A stretch of DNA of 64,000 nucleotides from Hyphomicrobiales bacterium (GTDB taxonomy: Bacteria; Pseudomonadota; Alphaproteobacteria; Rhizobiales; Rhizobiaceae): contig UCJD01000032.1 in assembly GCA_900472605.1 (NCBI GenBank), positions 94,026 to 158,025 of the forward strand. Reading direction: 5' to 3'. The notes below the pieces were generated by a model. It was not told the origin of the DNA, did no database searches, and saw only the letters and a list, made by a program, of their open reading frames with translations. Of this stretch, positions 9,705 to 18,453 are shown in pieces (the stretch's first letter is position 1; every line of letters starts with the position of its first letter). A program made the translations under genes and the position numbers.

Positions 9705-9793
9705 GGGAAACCTCCTTCGTTTGTGAGCCAAACTCTACCAACTTGGTCGTATAATGAAACGAAGATTGTTTCTGTTCCATGCCATGGTTTCGG

Positions 9794-9807
9794 AATGGCG
9801 TGCCATT
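9794..9807. promoter_or_regulatory. Inverted repeat upstream of sbp
   Basis: AATGGC-GT-GCCATT is a 6-bp perfect inverted repeat about 90 bases upstream of the sbp start, where an operator for the sulfate operon would sit. The bound regulator is unknown. The 341-base gap 9705-10045 holds only this and the next inverted repeat. Confidence 0.3.
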
Positions 9808-9924
9808 TCGTCTGCCGTTTTGAAATGAATGTACCGTTGATGCGGCGCTACCGGTGCCGACAATTTGGCTCGTGGCGTCAGAGACTGGGCACCCTTCCAG
9901 GATGATATACAGGCGGGAGCGGGC

Positions 9925-9963
9925 ATTCCATCACGCGATGAGCAAAAGCCTTTGTGATGGAAT
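9925..9963. promoter_or_regulatory. Long-spaced inverted repeat upstream of the polyol dehydrogenase
   Basis: ATTCCATCAC (9925-9934) and its exact reverse complement GTGATGGAAT (9954-9963) are separated by 19 bases. Centre-to-centre distance is 29 bases, close to three helical turns, which suits a protein binding two half-sites on one face of DNA. It ends 82 bases before the dehydrogenase start. An RNA hairpin is an alternative reading. Confidence 0.4.
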
Positions 9964-10045
9964 TGAAATCTGCCCTGTTCGCCGATTATAGTCCGCCGAC
10001 GCCGCGCTCGACTCGCGCGCGGGGAGGCAAGGGAAGGAATACGTC

Positions 10046-11089
10046 ATGACCAAAGTCCGCGCACTGGTGCTGGAGCGCCAGCATGAGCTCGCTATCCGCG
10101 AAATCGATCTGCCGATGGAAACCGGACCGGGCGAGGTCAAGATCAAGATTCACACTGTCGGCGTCTGCGGATCCGACGTTCACTATTACACACATGGCAA
10201 GATCGGACCGTTCGTCGTCAACGAGCCGATGGTTCTCGGACACGAGGCGGCCGGTATCATCGTCGAGATCGGTGCCGGGGTCACGCATCTGAAGGTGGGC
10301 GACCGCGTCTGCATGGAGCCGGGCATTCCCGATCCGAATTCGAAGGCAAGCCGGCTCGGCATGTACAACGTCGATCCCGCCGTCAGTTTCTGGGCAACGC
10401 CGCCCGTTCACGGCGTGCTCACGCCTGAGGTCATCCATCCCGCCAACTATACGTTCAAGCTACCTGACAATGTGAGCTTCGCAGAAGGCGCGATGGTCGA
10501 GCCTTTCGCCGTCGGCATGCAGGCCGCCACCAAGGCGAAGATCGCGCCCGGCGATACCGCCGTCGTTCTCGGCGCCGGCCCGATCGGCACGATGGTCGCC
10601 ATTGCGGCACTTGCCGGCGGCTGCGCCCGCGCGATCGTTGCCGATCTCGCCCAGCCGAAGCTCGATATCGCCGCCCAGTATCAGGGCGTGATCCCGGTGA
10701 ATATCCGCGAAACAAACCTCGTCGAAGAGGTCTCGCAGCTGACAGACGGATGGGGCGCCGACGTGATCTTCGAATGCTCCGGTTCGCCGAAGGCCTGGGA
10801 GACGATCATGGATCTGGCGCGCCCTGGTGGCGTCATCGTTGCCGTCGGCCTGCCGGTCAATCCGATCGGCTTCGACGTCTCGACCGCTTCGACCAAGGAA
10901 ATCCGCATCGAAACGGTGTTTCGCTACGCGCATCAGTACGAGCGGTCGATCGCGCTGCTCGGCTCCGGCCGCGTCGATCTGAAGCCTCTGATCTCCGAGA
11001 CCTTTGGTTTCGAGGATTCGATCAAGGCTTTCGATCGCGCGGTCGAAGCGCGGCCGAGTGACGTGAAGCTGCAGATCGTTATGGAATAG
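10046..11089 (+). CDS. Zinc-type polyol dehydrogenase (xylitol dehydrogenase-like)
   Basis: Medium-chain NAD(P)-dependent dehydrogenase of 347 residues. The catalytic zinc site is present (CGSDVHYYTHG, GHEAAG) and the Rossmann motif is GAGPIG. The sequence resembles sorbitol/xylitol dehydrogenases, oxidising a secondary hydroxyl of a polyol to a ketose. The lobe that normally holds a four-cysteine structural zinc reads EPGIPDPNSKASRLGMYNVDP and has no cysteines, so the structural zinc is probably absent, as in some xylitol dehydrogenases. The ribosome-binding region GGAGGCAAGGGAAGGAAT precedes the ATG. It stands alone and converges with dedA. Confidence 0.85.
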   Translation: MTKVRALVLERQHELAIREIDLPMETGPGEVKIKIHTVGVCGSDVHYYTHGKIGPFVVNEPMVLGHEAAGIIVEIGAGVTHLKVGDRVCMEPGIPDPNSKASRLGMYNVDPAVSFWATPPVHGVLTPEVIHPANYTFKLPDNVSFAEGAMVEPFAVGMQAATKAKIAPGDTAVVLGAGPIGTMVAIAALAGGCARAIVADLAQPKLDIAAQYQGVIPVNIRETNLVEEVSQLTDGWGADVIFECSGSPKAWETIMDLARPGGVIVAVGLPVNPIGFDVSTASTKEIRIETVFRYAHQYERSIALLGSGRVDLKPLISETFGFEDSIKAFDRAVEARPSDVKLQIVME

Positions 11090-11100
11090 GTGCTTTCCGA

Positions 11101-11682
11101 CTAGGACTGGCTGGCGCCGAGCGTTGTTTTCCGAAAGATTTTTCTGAAAACAAGGACTGCGCCAGCCACGACGGCCGCGGCCCCAAGTCCAATGAATAGA
11201 TGATGATGCAGCGGCAGACGACCGAGTATCTGTTCGACACCGTGCCCGAAGAGATAGCCGAGCGCCGTAAACAGCTGTCCCCATATGAGGGCCGCAACCG
11301 CATTCAGCACCACGAACTTGCCGGTTGCAATACGCGTCGTGCCGATCACGATCGGACTGATGGTCCTCAGACCGACGAGAAAGCGGAACGCCAGGATGAA
11401 GCCTGTCGGGTAGCGCTCTAGCAGGGACGTCACCTGCGCCAGCGTCGGCGTCTCCATCAGCCTGCGGACGACACGCCAGCGCGCTGCATAGCGGCCGGCA
11501 AAGAACCACATCTGATCGCCGGCGAACGATCCGGCCGATGCCATCAGCGAGGCCGACCAATAGGTGAGCAGCCCTCGATGAGAGATGATGCCGCCGAGAA
11601 AAGCCGCGGTTTCTCCCTCGAACGCCGTGCCGAGGAAGATCGCGACAATCCCATAGTGTTCGATCAGATGTTCTATGGACAC
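11101..11682 (-). CDS. DedA family membrane protein
   Basis: A DedA/SNARE-associated (VTT domain) membrane protein, a family linked to envelope integrity and undecaprenyl-phosphate or lipid transport. Visible features are FEGETAAFLGGIISHRG near the N-terminus and the conserved arginine motif FRFLVGLRTISPIVIG. A final hydrophobic segment (IGLGAAAVVAGAVLVF) follows. Reading from an upstream in-frame codon at 11805 would add an unlikely repetitive AVAVAVAG stretch overlapping the preceding gene. The GTG at 11682 after AAGGTAAC gives the family-typical start (V)SIEHLIEHYG. Confidence 0.82.
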   Translation of the reverse strand: MSIEHLIEHYGIVAIFLGTAFEGETAAFLGGIISHRGLLTYWSASLMASAGSFAGDQMWFFAGRYAARWRVVRRLMETPTLAQVTSLLERYPTGFILAFRFLVGLRTISPIVIGTTRIATGKFVVLNAVAALIWGQLFTALGYLFGHGVEQILGRLPLHHHLFIGLGAAAVVAGAVLVFRKIFRKTTLGASQS

Positions 11683-11705
11683 GATTGTTACCTTGCGCCT
11701 TTGGC

Positions 11706-11729
11706 CTGCGACTGCGACTGCGACTGCGA
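11706..11729. repeat. CTGCGA hexamer tandem repeat (four copies)
   Basis: Four exact tandem copies of CTGCGA lie between the stop of the oxidoreductase gene (11733) and the GTG start of dedA (11682). Slippage would change the length of this 50-base gap in steps of six. Confidence 0.8.
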
Positions 11730-11732
11730 AAG

Positions 11733-13100
11733 CTACACGCTCTTCAGGTCGCCGAGCAATGTCGGGATCAGTTCGGACACCGTCGGGTGGATCGGCACTG
11801 CCCATTTGAGCTGGGAGTAGGTTGTCCCGGCGTTCATGGCGTCGATGAAACCATGGATCGCCTCGTCACCGTCTATGCCGAGGATCGCAGCGCCCAGGAT
11901 CTGCTTGGTTTGCGCATCGGCGATCACCTTCATGAAGCCCTTGGTCTCGCCCCGCTCCTTGGCGCGGCCGACTTGCGCCATCGGCCGGGTCGAGATCATG
12001 ATCTCGCGGCCCGATGCGCGCGCCTGCTTTTCCGACATGCCGACGCGGCCGAGCGGTGGGTCGATATACAGCGCATAGGCAAGGATGCGGTCGCTGAGCT
12101 TGCGATCTTCGCCATCGAGCAGGTTTGCCGCCGCGATCTCGAAGTCGTTGTAGGACGTGTGTGTGAAGGCGCCATGGCCATTGCAGTCGCCCAATGCCCA
12201 GATGCCTTCGACATTGGTCGCCAACTTGTCGTCAACGGTGATGTAGCCCCGCTTGTCGGTGGCGACACCGGCACGATCGAGACCCAGATCATCAGTGTTC
12301 GGCACACGTCCTGTTGCGATCAGGACATGGCTCGCCGTGATCGCGTCGATACCATCGGCGACAGCGATTTCAATCCCACCCGCTCCGTTCTTGAACGCGA
12401 TCCGGTCCGCACCGGTGTGGACGGCAATACCTTCGGCGCGCAGAATGCCCGCGATCGCGTCCGAGATATCGTCATCCTCACGCGAGGCGAGCTTGGGGCC
12501 ACGCTCGATGACCGTTACCTCAGCGCCGAAGCGGCGATGCATCTGGGCGAACTCAAGGCCGATATAGCTTCCGCCGATGACCACCAGATGCCGGGGCAGC
12601 GTGTCCATCGCGATGATCGACGTGCTGGTCAGATAGTCGATGTCGCCGAGACCGGGTATGTCGGGAATGGCCGGTCTTGCGCCGACATTGAGATATATCC
12701 GCGGTGCGGTCAGCAACTCGCCATTGACGCTGATCGTCCGCTCGTTTTCGAAGCGCGCATGGCCGTAGATCACGGTTATGCCGTCCATACCCGAAAACCA
12801 TGCGATCAGACCATTGCGGGCTTCCATCGTCACCGTGGCAGCCCGCTTCCGCACGATTGCCATGTCGATCCCGATCTCGCCCGGGATCGACACGCCGTAG
12901 CCGCCGGCATTGCGCGCTACATGAGCGGCGCGAGCGCTGGCGACGAGCGTCTTCGTCGGCATGCAACCAGCGTTGACGCAGGTACCGCCAAGAAACTTGC
13001 GCTCGATCAGCGCGACACTCATTCCCTTCTGCGCCATACGGGCGGCGAGGAAGGGGCCGGATTGGCCGGCGCCGACAACGATCGCGTCGAAATCGCGCAT
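11733..13100 (-). CDS. FAD disulfide oxidoreductase (Lpd/mercuric reductase-like)
   Basis: Class I pyridine nucleotide-disulfide oxidoreductase of 455 residues. The FAD motif VVGAGQSGPFLAARMA is N-terminal, and the redox-active cysteine pair is in GGTCVNAGCMPTK. The NAD motif reads VVIGGSYIGLEFAQMH and the second FAD motif WALGDCNGHGAFTHTSYND. The interface His-Glu pair is present in HPTVSE, so it should be catalytically complete. It is not next to any 2-oxo acid dehydrogenase subunits, so a role as lipoamide dehydrogenase is unproven. It lacks the heavy-metal-associated N-terminal domain and the C-terminal Cys pair of mercuric reductase. The start overlaps the DUF4126 gene stop by one base (TGATG). 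Confidence 0.83.
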   Translation of the reverse strand: MRDFDAIVVGAGQSGPFLAARMAQKGMSVALIERKFLGGTCVNAGCMPTKTLVASARAAHVARNAGGYGVSIPGEIGIDMAIVRKRAATVTMEARNGLIAWFSGMDGITVIYGHARFENERTISVNGELLTAPRIYLNVGARPAIPDIPGLGDIDYLTSTSIIAMDTLPRHLVVIGGSYIGLEFAQMHRRFGAEVTVIERGPKLASREDDDISDAIAGILRAEGIAVHTGADRIAFKNGAGGIEIAVADGIDAITASHVLIATGRVPNTDDLGLDRAGVATDKRGYITVDDKLATNVEGIWALGDCNGHGAFTHTSYNDFEIAAANLLDGEDRKLSDRILAYALYIDPPLGRVGMSEKQARASGREIMISTRPMAQVGRAKERGETKGFMKVIADAQTKQILGAAILGIDGDEAIHGFIDAMNAGTTYSQLKWAVPIHPTVSELIPTLLGDLKSV

Positions 13101-13558
13101 CAGACCAAAGCCACGATCAGGATCGCGCCGACAATGGCAACCGCGTCCTCAAGAAGGGCGGCCGGCGGATCTTTTTGAAACATGATCGCAAGCTTGCCGC
13201 GCGCCGCAGCTCCGCCAAGCGTGCCCGCGGCCGCGCCGAGAATGCCGGCGATGAGCCCTGGTATCAGCGAGCCGCCGGCAGCGCCGATCGTGGCGCCCGA
13301 CAGCGCGCCCATGATCAGCCGTGCACCAAATTGCATCGGCACTTTTCGAGAGGGCGTGGAAGGCAGCTGGTCCGTCACCAGTTCGACGAGCGCCAGTAGC
13401 GTGAAAATCCACGGGGTCCAGCGGTAACCCATGAACGCCAACGGTGTTTGAGACACATCGAACCAGCCGAGCGCCGCTCCCCAGGCGACCGCCGCGGGCG
13501 CCGTCAGCGCGCGCAACCCGGCGACGACGCCGATCAGAAATGCGAGAAACAGAAGCAT
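13100..13558 (-). CDS. DUF4126 family membrane protein
   Basis: About 152 residues with several hydrophobic, Gly/Ala-rich segments (LLFLAFLIGVVAGLRALTAPAAVAW, LIMGALSGATIGAAGGSLIPGLIAGILGAAAGTLGG, AIVGAILIVALV). The RALTAPAAVAWGAALGW opening matches DUF4126 membrane proteins, whose function is unknown. The ATG at 13558 begins exactly at the first membrane segment; the longer reading from 13630 adds an unlikely basic leader. Its stop overlaps the start of the FAD oxidoreductase by one base, so the two are translationally coupled. This suggests the oxidoreductase and the membrane protein act together. Confidence 0.75.
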   Translation of the reverse strand: MLLFLAFLIGVVAGLRALTAPAAVAWGAALGWFDVSQTPLAFMGYRWTPWIFTLLALVELVTDQLPSTPSRKVPMQFGARLIMGALSGATIGAAGGSLIPGLIAGILGAAAGTLGGAAARGKLAIMFQKDPPAALLEDAVAIVGAILIVALV

Positions 13559-13651
13559 GCGCAATCCCCCATCGCAACGCAGGCTAACCCCGCGACGAGG
13601 AAAGCTTGCATATTGTCGGGTCTGTTGCAATTTGGCGGCGCAGCATTTCGA

Positions 13652-14839
13652 TCAGTTCGAAAACGCCGCGATCCCTGTTATCGCGCGGCCGAGGATCAGG
13701 GCGTGAATATCGTGCGTTCCCTCGTAGGTATTCACCACCTCGAGATTGACCAGGTGCCGGGCGACGCCGAACTCATCGGAAATGCCGTTGCCGCCAAGCA
13801 TGTCGCGGGCCATTCGGGCGATATCGAGAGCCTTGCCACAGGAGTTGCGCTTGAGAATCGAGGTGAGCTCGACCGGTGGGTGGCCGTCCTCCTTCATGCG
13901 GCCGAGGCGCAGGCAGCCCTGCAGCCCAAGCGTGATTTCGGTCGCCATATCGGCGAGCTTCTTCTGGATCAACTGATTGGCGGCGAGCGGCCGGTCGAAC
14001 TGCTTTCGGTCGAGCGTATATTGCCGCGCCCGCGCATAGCAATCTTCGGCGGCGCCGAGTGCGCCCCATGCGATCCCGAAACGGGCCGAGTTGAGGCAGG
14101 TGAACGGACCCTTGAGGCCTGAAACGTTAGGCAGCAGGTTTTCTTCCGGCACGAAGACGCCGTCCATCACCACTTCGCCGGTGATCGAGGCGCGCAGGCC
14201 GATCTTGCCGTGAATAGCGGGCGCCGTCAGGCCCTTCCAGCCCTTTTCAAGGATGAAGCCGCGAATGACACCATCCTCCGTCTTAGCCCAGACAACGAAG
14301 ACATCGGCGATCGGCGCATTGGAGATCCACGTCTTCGCGCCGGAAAGGCTGTAGCCACCATCGACCTTCCTTGCACGCGTCGCCATCGATCCCGGATCGG
14401 AGCCATGATTGGGCTCGGTAAGGCCGAAGCAGCCGATCCATTCGCCGGTGGCCAGTTTCGGCAGATATTTCTGCTTCTGCGCCTCCGACCCGAAAGCATT
14501 GATCGGCACCATGACCAGCGAGGACTGGACGCTCATCATCGACCGGTAGCCGCTATCGACGCGCTCCACCTCGCGGGCGATCAGCCCATAGGCGACGTAT
14601 CCGAGGCCCGCGCCGCCGTATTCGGGCGATATCGTCGGGCCGAGGAGGCCAAGTTCGCCCATTTCACGAAAGATGCTTGGGTCGGTCTTCTCATGGCGAA
14701 AGGCTTCAAGCACACGCGGCGCAAGCTTTCCTTGAGCATAGGCATGCGCGGTGTCGAGCACCATGCGCTCCTCGTCCGTCAGCTGCTCGACGAGCCGGAA
14801 CGGATCGGACCAGTCAAAACTCTCGCGGGTGTGCTGCAT
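13652..14839 (-). CDS. gcdH: Glutaryl-CoA dehydrogenase
   Basis: FAD-dependent acyl-CoA dehydrogenase of 395 residues that oxidatively decarboxylates glutaryl-CoA to crotonyl-CoA in lysine, tryptophan and hydroxylysine breakdown. Signatures are CFGLTEPNHGSDPGSM, the arginine-bearing NSARFGIAWGALGAAEDCYARARQYTLDRKQF split over the middle domain, and the catalytic-base motif NTYEGTHDIHALILGRAITG. The motif EGTHDIHALILGRA is diagnostic for GcdH within the family. It is divergent from the mmsB-like gene, with 171 bases between starts. It may lead a minus-strand operon with the DUF4126 and oxidoreductase genes (93-base gap). Confidence 0.92.
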   Translation of the reverse strand: MQHTRESFDWSDPFRLVEQLTDEERMVLDTAHAYAQGKLAPRVLEAFRHEKTDPSIFREMGELGLLGPTISPEYGGAGLGYVAYGLIAREVERVDSGYRSMMSVQSSLVMVPINAFGSEAQKQKYLPKLATGEWIGCFGLTEPNHGSDPGSMATRARKVDGGYSLSGAKTWISNAPIADVFVVWAKTEDGVIRGFILEKGWKGLTAPAIHGKIGLRASITGEVVMDGVFVPEENLLPNVSGLKGPFTCLNSARFGIAWGALGAAEDCYARARQYTLDRKQFDRPLAANQLIQKKLADMATEITLGLQGCLRLGRMKEDGHPPVELTSILKRNSCGKALDIARMARDMLGGNGISDEFGVARHLVNLEVVNTYEGTHDIHALILGRAITGIAAFSN

Positions 14840-15010
14840 GGTTCATCCTCCTCGATCCATCGGCATTTAACGGACGCTATTGGGATACTGCCGAGGCGGA
14901 GGAGCGTCAACACGCGCCGCCGTCTCTGTCGCTCTCGACTGCGAGCGATCATGACATAGCTATTCTCTCAAGGACCCCGAATCGGAACGGGTCGACGATG
15001 GGAGCAAGAC

Positions 15011-15886
15011 ATGGCAAAAATCGCGTTTATCGGCCTCGGCAATATGGGTGGGCCGATGGCGGCAAATCTGGTCAAGGCGGGCCACGCGGTCGTTGGCTTT
15101 GACCTCGTCGCAGCGTTGCTTGAGGCCGCGAAGGTGAACGGCGTGCAGCCGGCAAGCGATATCTCTCAGGCCGTAAGCGATGCGGGCGTTGTCGTGACTA
15201 TGCTGCCTCAAGGTCGACATGTTCTGACGGCGTGGACGGATATTCTTGGCGCTATTCCCTCGGGAACGCTTGTCATCGACTGCTCCACGATCGACGTCGA
15301 CAGCGCGCGCAGGGCACATAATATGGCAAAGGCCGCCGATTGCCCGTCGCTCGATGCACCGGTCTCCGGCGGAACGAGCGGGGCGGCTGCCGGTACGCTG
15401 ACCTTCATGGCAGGCGGAACGCCGGAGAGCTTTGCCAGGGCAAAGCTCATACTTGAGGCGATGGGACGGAAGATCGTTCATTGCGGCGAGGCAGGCGCGG
15501 GGCAGGCGGCGAAAATCTGCAACAACATGATCCTCGGCATATCGATGATCGGCGTCTGCGAAGCCTTCGCGCTGGGCGAAAAGCTCGGCCTCTCGCACCA
15601 GGCGCTGTTCGATGTCGCCTCGACGTCATCCGGCCAATGCTGGTCGATCAATACATATTGCCCGGTTCCCGGCCCAGTGCCGACGTCACCCGCCAACAAC
15701 GATTACAAGCCGGGATTTGCGGCCGCATTGATGCTCAAGGACCTCCGCCTGTCTCAAGAGGCGGCCCTTGCAACAGGTGCCTCGACGCCGCTGGGCGCAG
15801 AAGCCGCGCAGCTCTTTGCGCTTTTCGAAAAACAGGGCAACGGCGGCCGCGATTTCTCGGCAATCATCGAGATGCTGCGCGGCTGA
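15011..15886 (+). CDS. mmsB: 3-hydroxyisobutyrate dehydrogenase
   Basis: NAD-dependent beta-hydroxyacid dehydrogenase of 291 residues, acting in valine catabolism on 3-hydroxyisobutyrate. The N-terminal Rossmann motif is IGLGNMGGPMAANL. The substrate motif DAPVSGGTSGAAAGTLTFMAGG and the catalytic segment GAGQAAKICNNMILG (Lys and Asn) follow. The C-terminal motif CPVPGPVPTSPANNDYKPGF and KDLRLS are typical of 3-hydroxyisobutyrate dehydrogenases rather than tartronate semialdehyde reductases. GGAGCAAGAC is the ribosome-binding site. It converges with guaD 7 bases downstream. Confidence 0.9.
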   Translation: MAKIAFIGLGNMGGPMAANLVKAGHAVVGFDLVAALLEAAKVNGVQPASDISQAVSDAGVVVTMLPQGRHVLTAWTDILGAIPSGTLVIDCSTIDVDSARRAHNMAKAADCPSLDAPVSGGTSGAAAGTLTFMAGGTPESFARAKLILEAMGRKIVHCGEAGAGQAAKICNNMILGISMIGVCEAFALGEKLGLSHQALFDVASTSSGQCWSINTYCPVPGPVPTSPANNDYKPGFAAALMLKDLRLSQEAALATGASTPLGAEAAQLFALFEKQGNGGRDFSAIIEMLRG

Positions 15887-15893
15887 CGACTTC

Positions 15894-17261
15894 CTACGGC
15901 AAGCGAAGGTTCGTGCCGCCAACCCAAGCGGTTGCGATGTTGGGCTTCGAGGCGGTGTTGATGATCTTTTGCAGGATCTGCTCTCCGCTATCGAACTCGT
16001 CGAATAGGCGCACCGAGCCCTTCGGCGCCTTGGTGTCGATAACGATCGCATCGAAGAGATAGCCGGGCTTGAACTGGCCGATCGGCAGATCGAGCGCCAC
16101 GCCACCGCCTGCTGTCGCAATGTAGAAGGCATCGCGAAAATCGACCTGGGCCGGCCCGTAGCTGGCGCGCGCCTCAGCATCACGATTGGGATCGACGCCG
16201 CTCTCCAAGGCGCGCGACATCAGGATCGCGCCGCGACAGTTATCGAGCATGGAGGCGCTCGGTCCGCCGGAGATATCCGTGCCGAGACCGACATGTATGC
16301 CCTTGTCGAGCGCAGCCTTGAGCGGGAAGACGGCGTTGGCGAAGTAGACGTTGGAGAGCGGGCAATGGGCCACGGCTGCTTCGCGTTCCCGCACCTTGTC
16401 CATGTCGTCATCCGTCAGGAAGTTGGCATGCGCCAGAACCGTCCGGCGGCCGAGAAGGCCGAAGCGATCGAGCGCATTGGTATCGGTCACGCCATAGCGC
16501 GAAAGCACGTAACCATGCGCCCAGTCGCTTTCCGAGCAGTGGGTCTGCACATGGCAACCGCACTCCTTGGCCAGCGCACCCAGGCCCTCAAGCGTGGCAT
16601 CGGTGCAGGACGGGACGAAGCGAGGCGTGATGACGGGAAGCACCCGCTTCTCGTTATTTTCGGGGTGGCTATTGATGTAGTCGATCAGCGACCGCGTGCC
16701 TTCGACAGCCTCATCCGGCGAGGCGTCGCGGTAATAGTCCGGGCACTCGTCGGGATTGTCCATCGCCACCTTGCCGATCAGCGCGCGTTGGCCCTTTTCC
16801 AGACATATGTCCGCGAGGGAGCGAGTCGCGTCCTGGTGCACGGTGGCAAAATAGACCGCCGTGGTCGTGCCATTGGCAAGCAGATCGTCGACGAGCAGGC
16901 CGTAGCTGCGTCTTACGAAGGCGAGGTCCTCGTAGCGGGCTTCCAACGGGAAGGTGTATTTCTGCAGCCATACTTCAAGCGGCACATCGAGCGCGCTGCC
17001 AAGCTGGGGATATTGCGGCGCATGAACGTGAAGATCGACGAAACCCGGCAACAGATACGAGCCAACCGGCAGCGTGATCAGTTCTCCACTTTCCTCGCGC
17101 GCCTCGCGAATGGTGCGGTAGTTCGGATCGCTAGGGCGATGCAGGGCAGTGATCGTGCCGTCCGCGCCGATGTCGATCAGCACCTCGTCCAGTATATCGA
17201 TCCTTCCGCGTTCCGGGGCGTGAAATCCGGAGGCGCAGAGCGTTTTATTACGCAAGTCCAA
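15894..17261 (-). CDS. guaD: Guanine deaminase
   Basis: Amidohydrolase of 455 residues that deaminates guanine to xanthine in purine salvage or catabolism. Zinc ligands are in PGFVDLHVHAPQYPQLG, HCSESDWAHGY, LAHANFLTDDDM and LGTDISGG. The motif LDVPLEVWLQKYTFPLE is specific to guanine deaminases. The start is TTG at 17261; no ATG lies in a suitable place and the reading already begins close to the family N-terminus. The 161 bases upstream to the next gene hold no evident gene. Confidence 0.92.
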   Translation of the reverse strand: MDLRNKTLCASGFHAPERGRIDILDEVLIDIGADGTITALHRPSDPNYRTIREAREESGELITLPVGSYLLPGFVDLHVHAPQYPQLGSALDVPLEVWLQKYTFPLEARYEDLAFVRRSYGLLVDDLLANGTTTAVYFATVHQDATRSLADICLEKGQRALIGKVAMDNPDECPDYYRDASPDEAVEGTRSLIDYINSHPENNEKRVLPVITPRFVPSCTDATLEGLGALAKECGCHVQTHCSESDWAHGYVLSRYGVTDTNALDRFGLLGRRTVLAHANFLTDDDMDKVREREAAVAHCPLSNVYFANAVFPLKAALDKGIHVGLGTDISGGPSASMLDNCRGAILMSRALESGVDPNRDAEARASYGPAQVDFRDAFYIATAGGGVALDLPIGQFKPGYLFDAIVIDTKAPKGSVRLFDEFDSGEQILQKIINTASKPNIATAWVGGTNLRLP

Positions 17262-17422
17262 TGCTTTATTCCCAATTCGATAGCTGCGTCATTATCCGCG
17301 CACATATGCGCCAATTCAAATCTATAGCGAATATCAAGCGGGTCCACCGCAGGAGCTGTGCATTTTCAGGGTGGCTGCCTTGCATTCGAGGGACGTTCGC
17401 TTGTGCAGTACGGCCGCCTTGC

Positions 17423-18325
17423 TTAACCCGCGCGACCGTGTCGGCCAGCATGCTGAAGTAGCCACGTCCTGACCTTGGCGACGGGTTGCGCGCGCCTCGG
17501 TTTGCCATGCGAGACAACGTAGAAGTCAGAATGCGCGCGCATGGTTTCCTTGAAAGCCGGCACGAGACGGCCAGCGGCGATATCTTCATTGACGAAGACA
17601 CCGCTTGCCAATGCGATACCCTGGCCGGCGAGAGCGGCCTCGATTGCGTGGGACGTCTGGTTGAACCGGACCCCTTTCGGGGTCGCGACGTGTCTCGTCC
17701 CAGCGATCGCGGCGATGAACTCGGGCCATTGGTTGTGCGTGTCGTGAAGCAGCACGAAGCGCGAGAGATCGGTGGGGTCGAGGCGACCGGCTGCTGGCAT
17801 CAGCGTGGGGCTGCACACCGCGACAAGCTCCTGCTCGAAAAGCAGGTCCGCCTCAAGCGACGCCGGAAACGGCGGCCGCGCCAGCCGGACTGCGATATCC
17901 ACATCATCCGACTGGAAATTCGCGACGCGTTCGCTGGCGAGAATGCGCATATCGAGATCCGGGTGCGCGGCCAGGAAATCCGGCAGTCGCGGGATCAGCC
18001 ATTTCGATGCGAAAGTCGGCGTGACGCTGATCGTCAGCCGCTGGGGCTCCGGTCTCAATGTCGCGGTGGCATCGGAGATCAGCTCGAAGGCACGGCGTAT
18101 GCTTTCAGCGTAACCGCGTCCGGCTTCGGTCAATGCAAGCCGGCGCGGCAGGCGCTCGAACAAGGCGAGGTTCAATTCCTTCTCCAGGCCACGCACCTGC
18201 TGCGCGACAGCTGCCTGGGTGACCCCCAGTTCCTCGGCCGCGGCGCGAAAGTTGAGGTGGCGGGCGGCTGCGTCGAAGGCGCGTAAGCCGTTCAGCGGCG
18301 GGAGGCGGAAAAGTGGGTCGTTCAT
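17423..18325 (-). CDS. LysR family regulator (GcvA-like)
   Basis: LysR-type regulator of 300 residues with an N-terminal winged helix-turn-helix (PPLNGLRAFDAAARHLNFRAAAEELGVTQAAVAQQVRGLE, read in parts) and a periplasmic-binding-type effector domain. The opening LPPLNGLRAFDAAARHLNF is that of the GcvA subgroup. It is divergent from the short-chain dehydrogenase gene, and the 128-base gap carries an inverted repeat, so it probably controls that gene and itself. The effector is unknown. Confidence 0.87.
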   Translation of the reverse strand: MNDPLFRLPPLNGLRAFDAAARHLNFRAAAEELGVTQAAVAQQVRGLEKELNLALFERLPRRLALTEAGRGYAESIRRAFELISDATATLRPEPQRLTISVTPTFASKWLIPRLPDFLAAHPDLDMRILASERVANFQSDDVDIAVRLARPPFPASLEADLLFEQELVAVCSPTLMPAAGRLDPTDLSRFVLLHDTHNQWPEFIAAIAGTRHVATPKGVRFNQTSHAIEAALAGQGIALASGVFVNEDIAAGRLVPAFKETMRAHSDFYVVSHGKPRRAQPVAKVRTWLLQHAGRHGRAG

Positions 18326-18349
18326 TCGATAGATTTTCTACTGAGTGAT

Positions 18350-18364
18350 GCCAATCGAATTGGC
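18350..18364. promoter_or_regulatory. Candidate LysR operator
   Basis: GCCAAT-CGA-ATTGGC is a perfect 6-bp inverted repeat in the divergent promoter between the LysR gene (start 18325) and the SDR gene (start 18454). Confidence 0.4.
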
Positions 18365-18453
18365 TCGAAGCGATGTCATCCTGATGGTATCATTCGGCAT
18401 CAAAGCTGGAAACATGCGCGATACGCAAGCACAACGACGAAAGGGTGGATGTC

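Noticed and set aside
11683..11805. N-terminal extension of DedA (AVAVAVAG repeat)
   Set aside because: It comes from reading the CTGCGA microsatellite and the neighbouring gene; the GTG at 11682 with a ribosome-binding site matches the family start.
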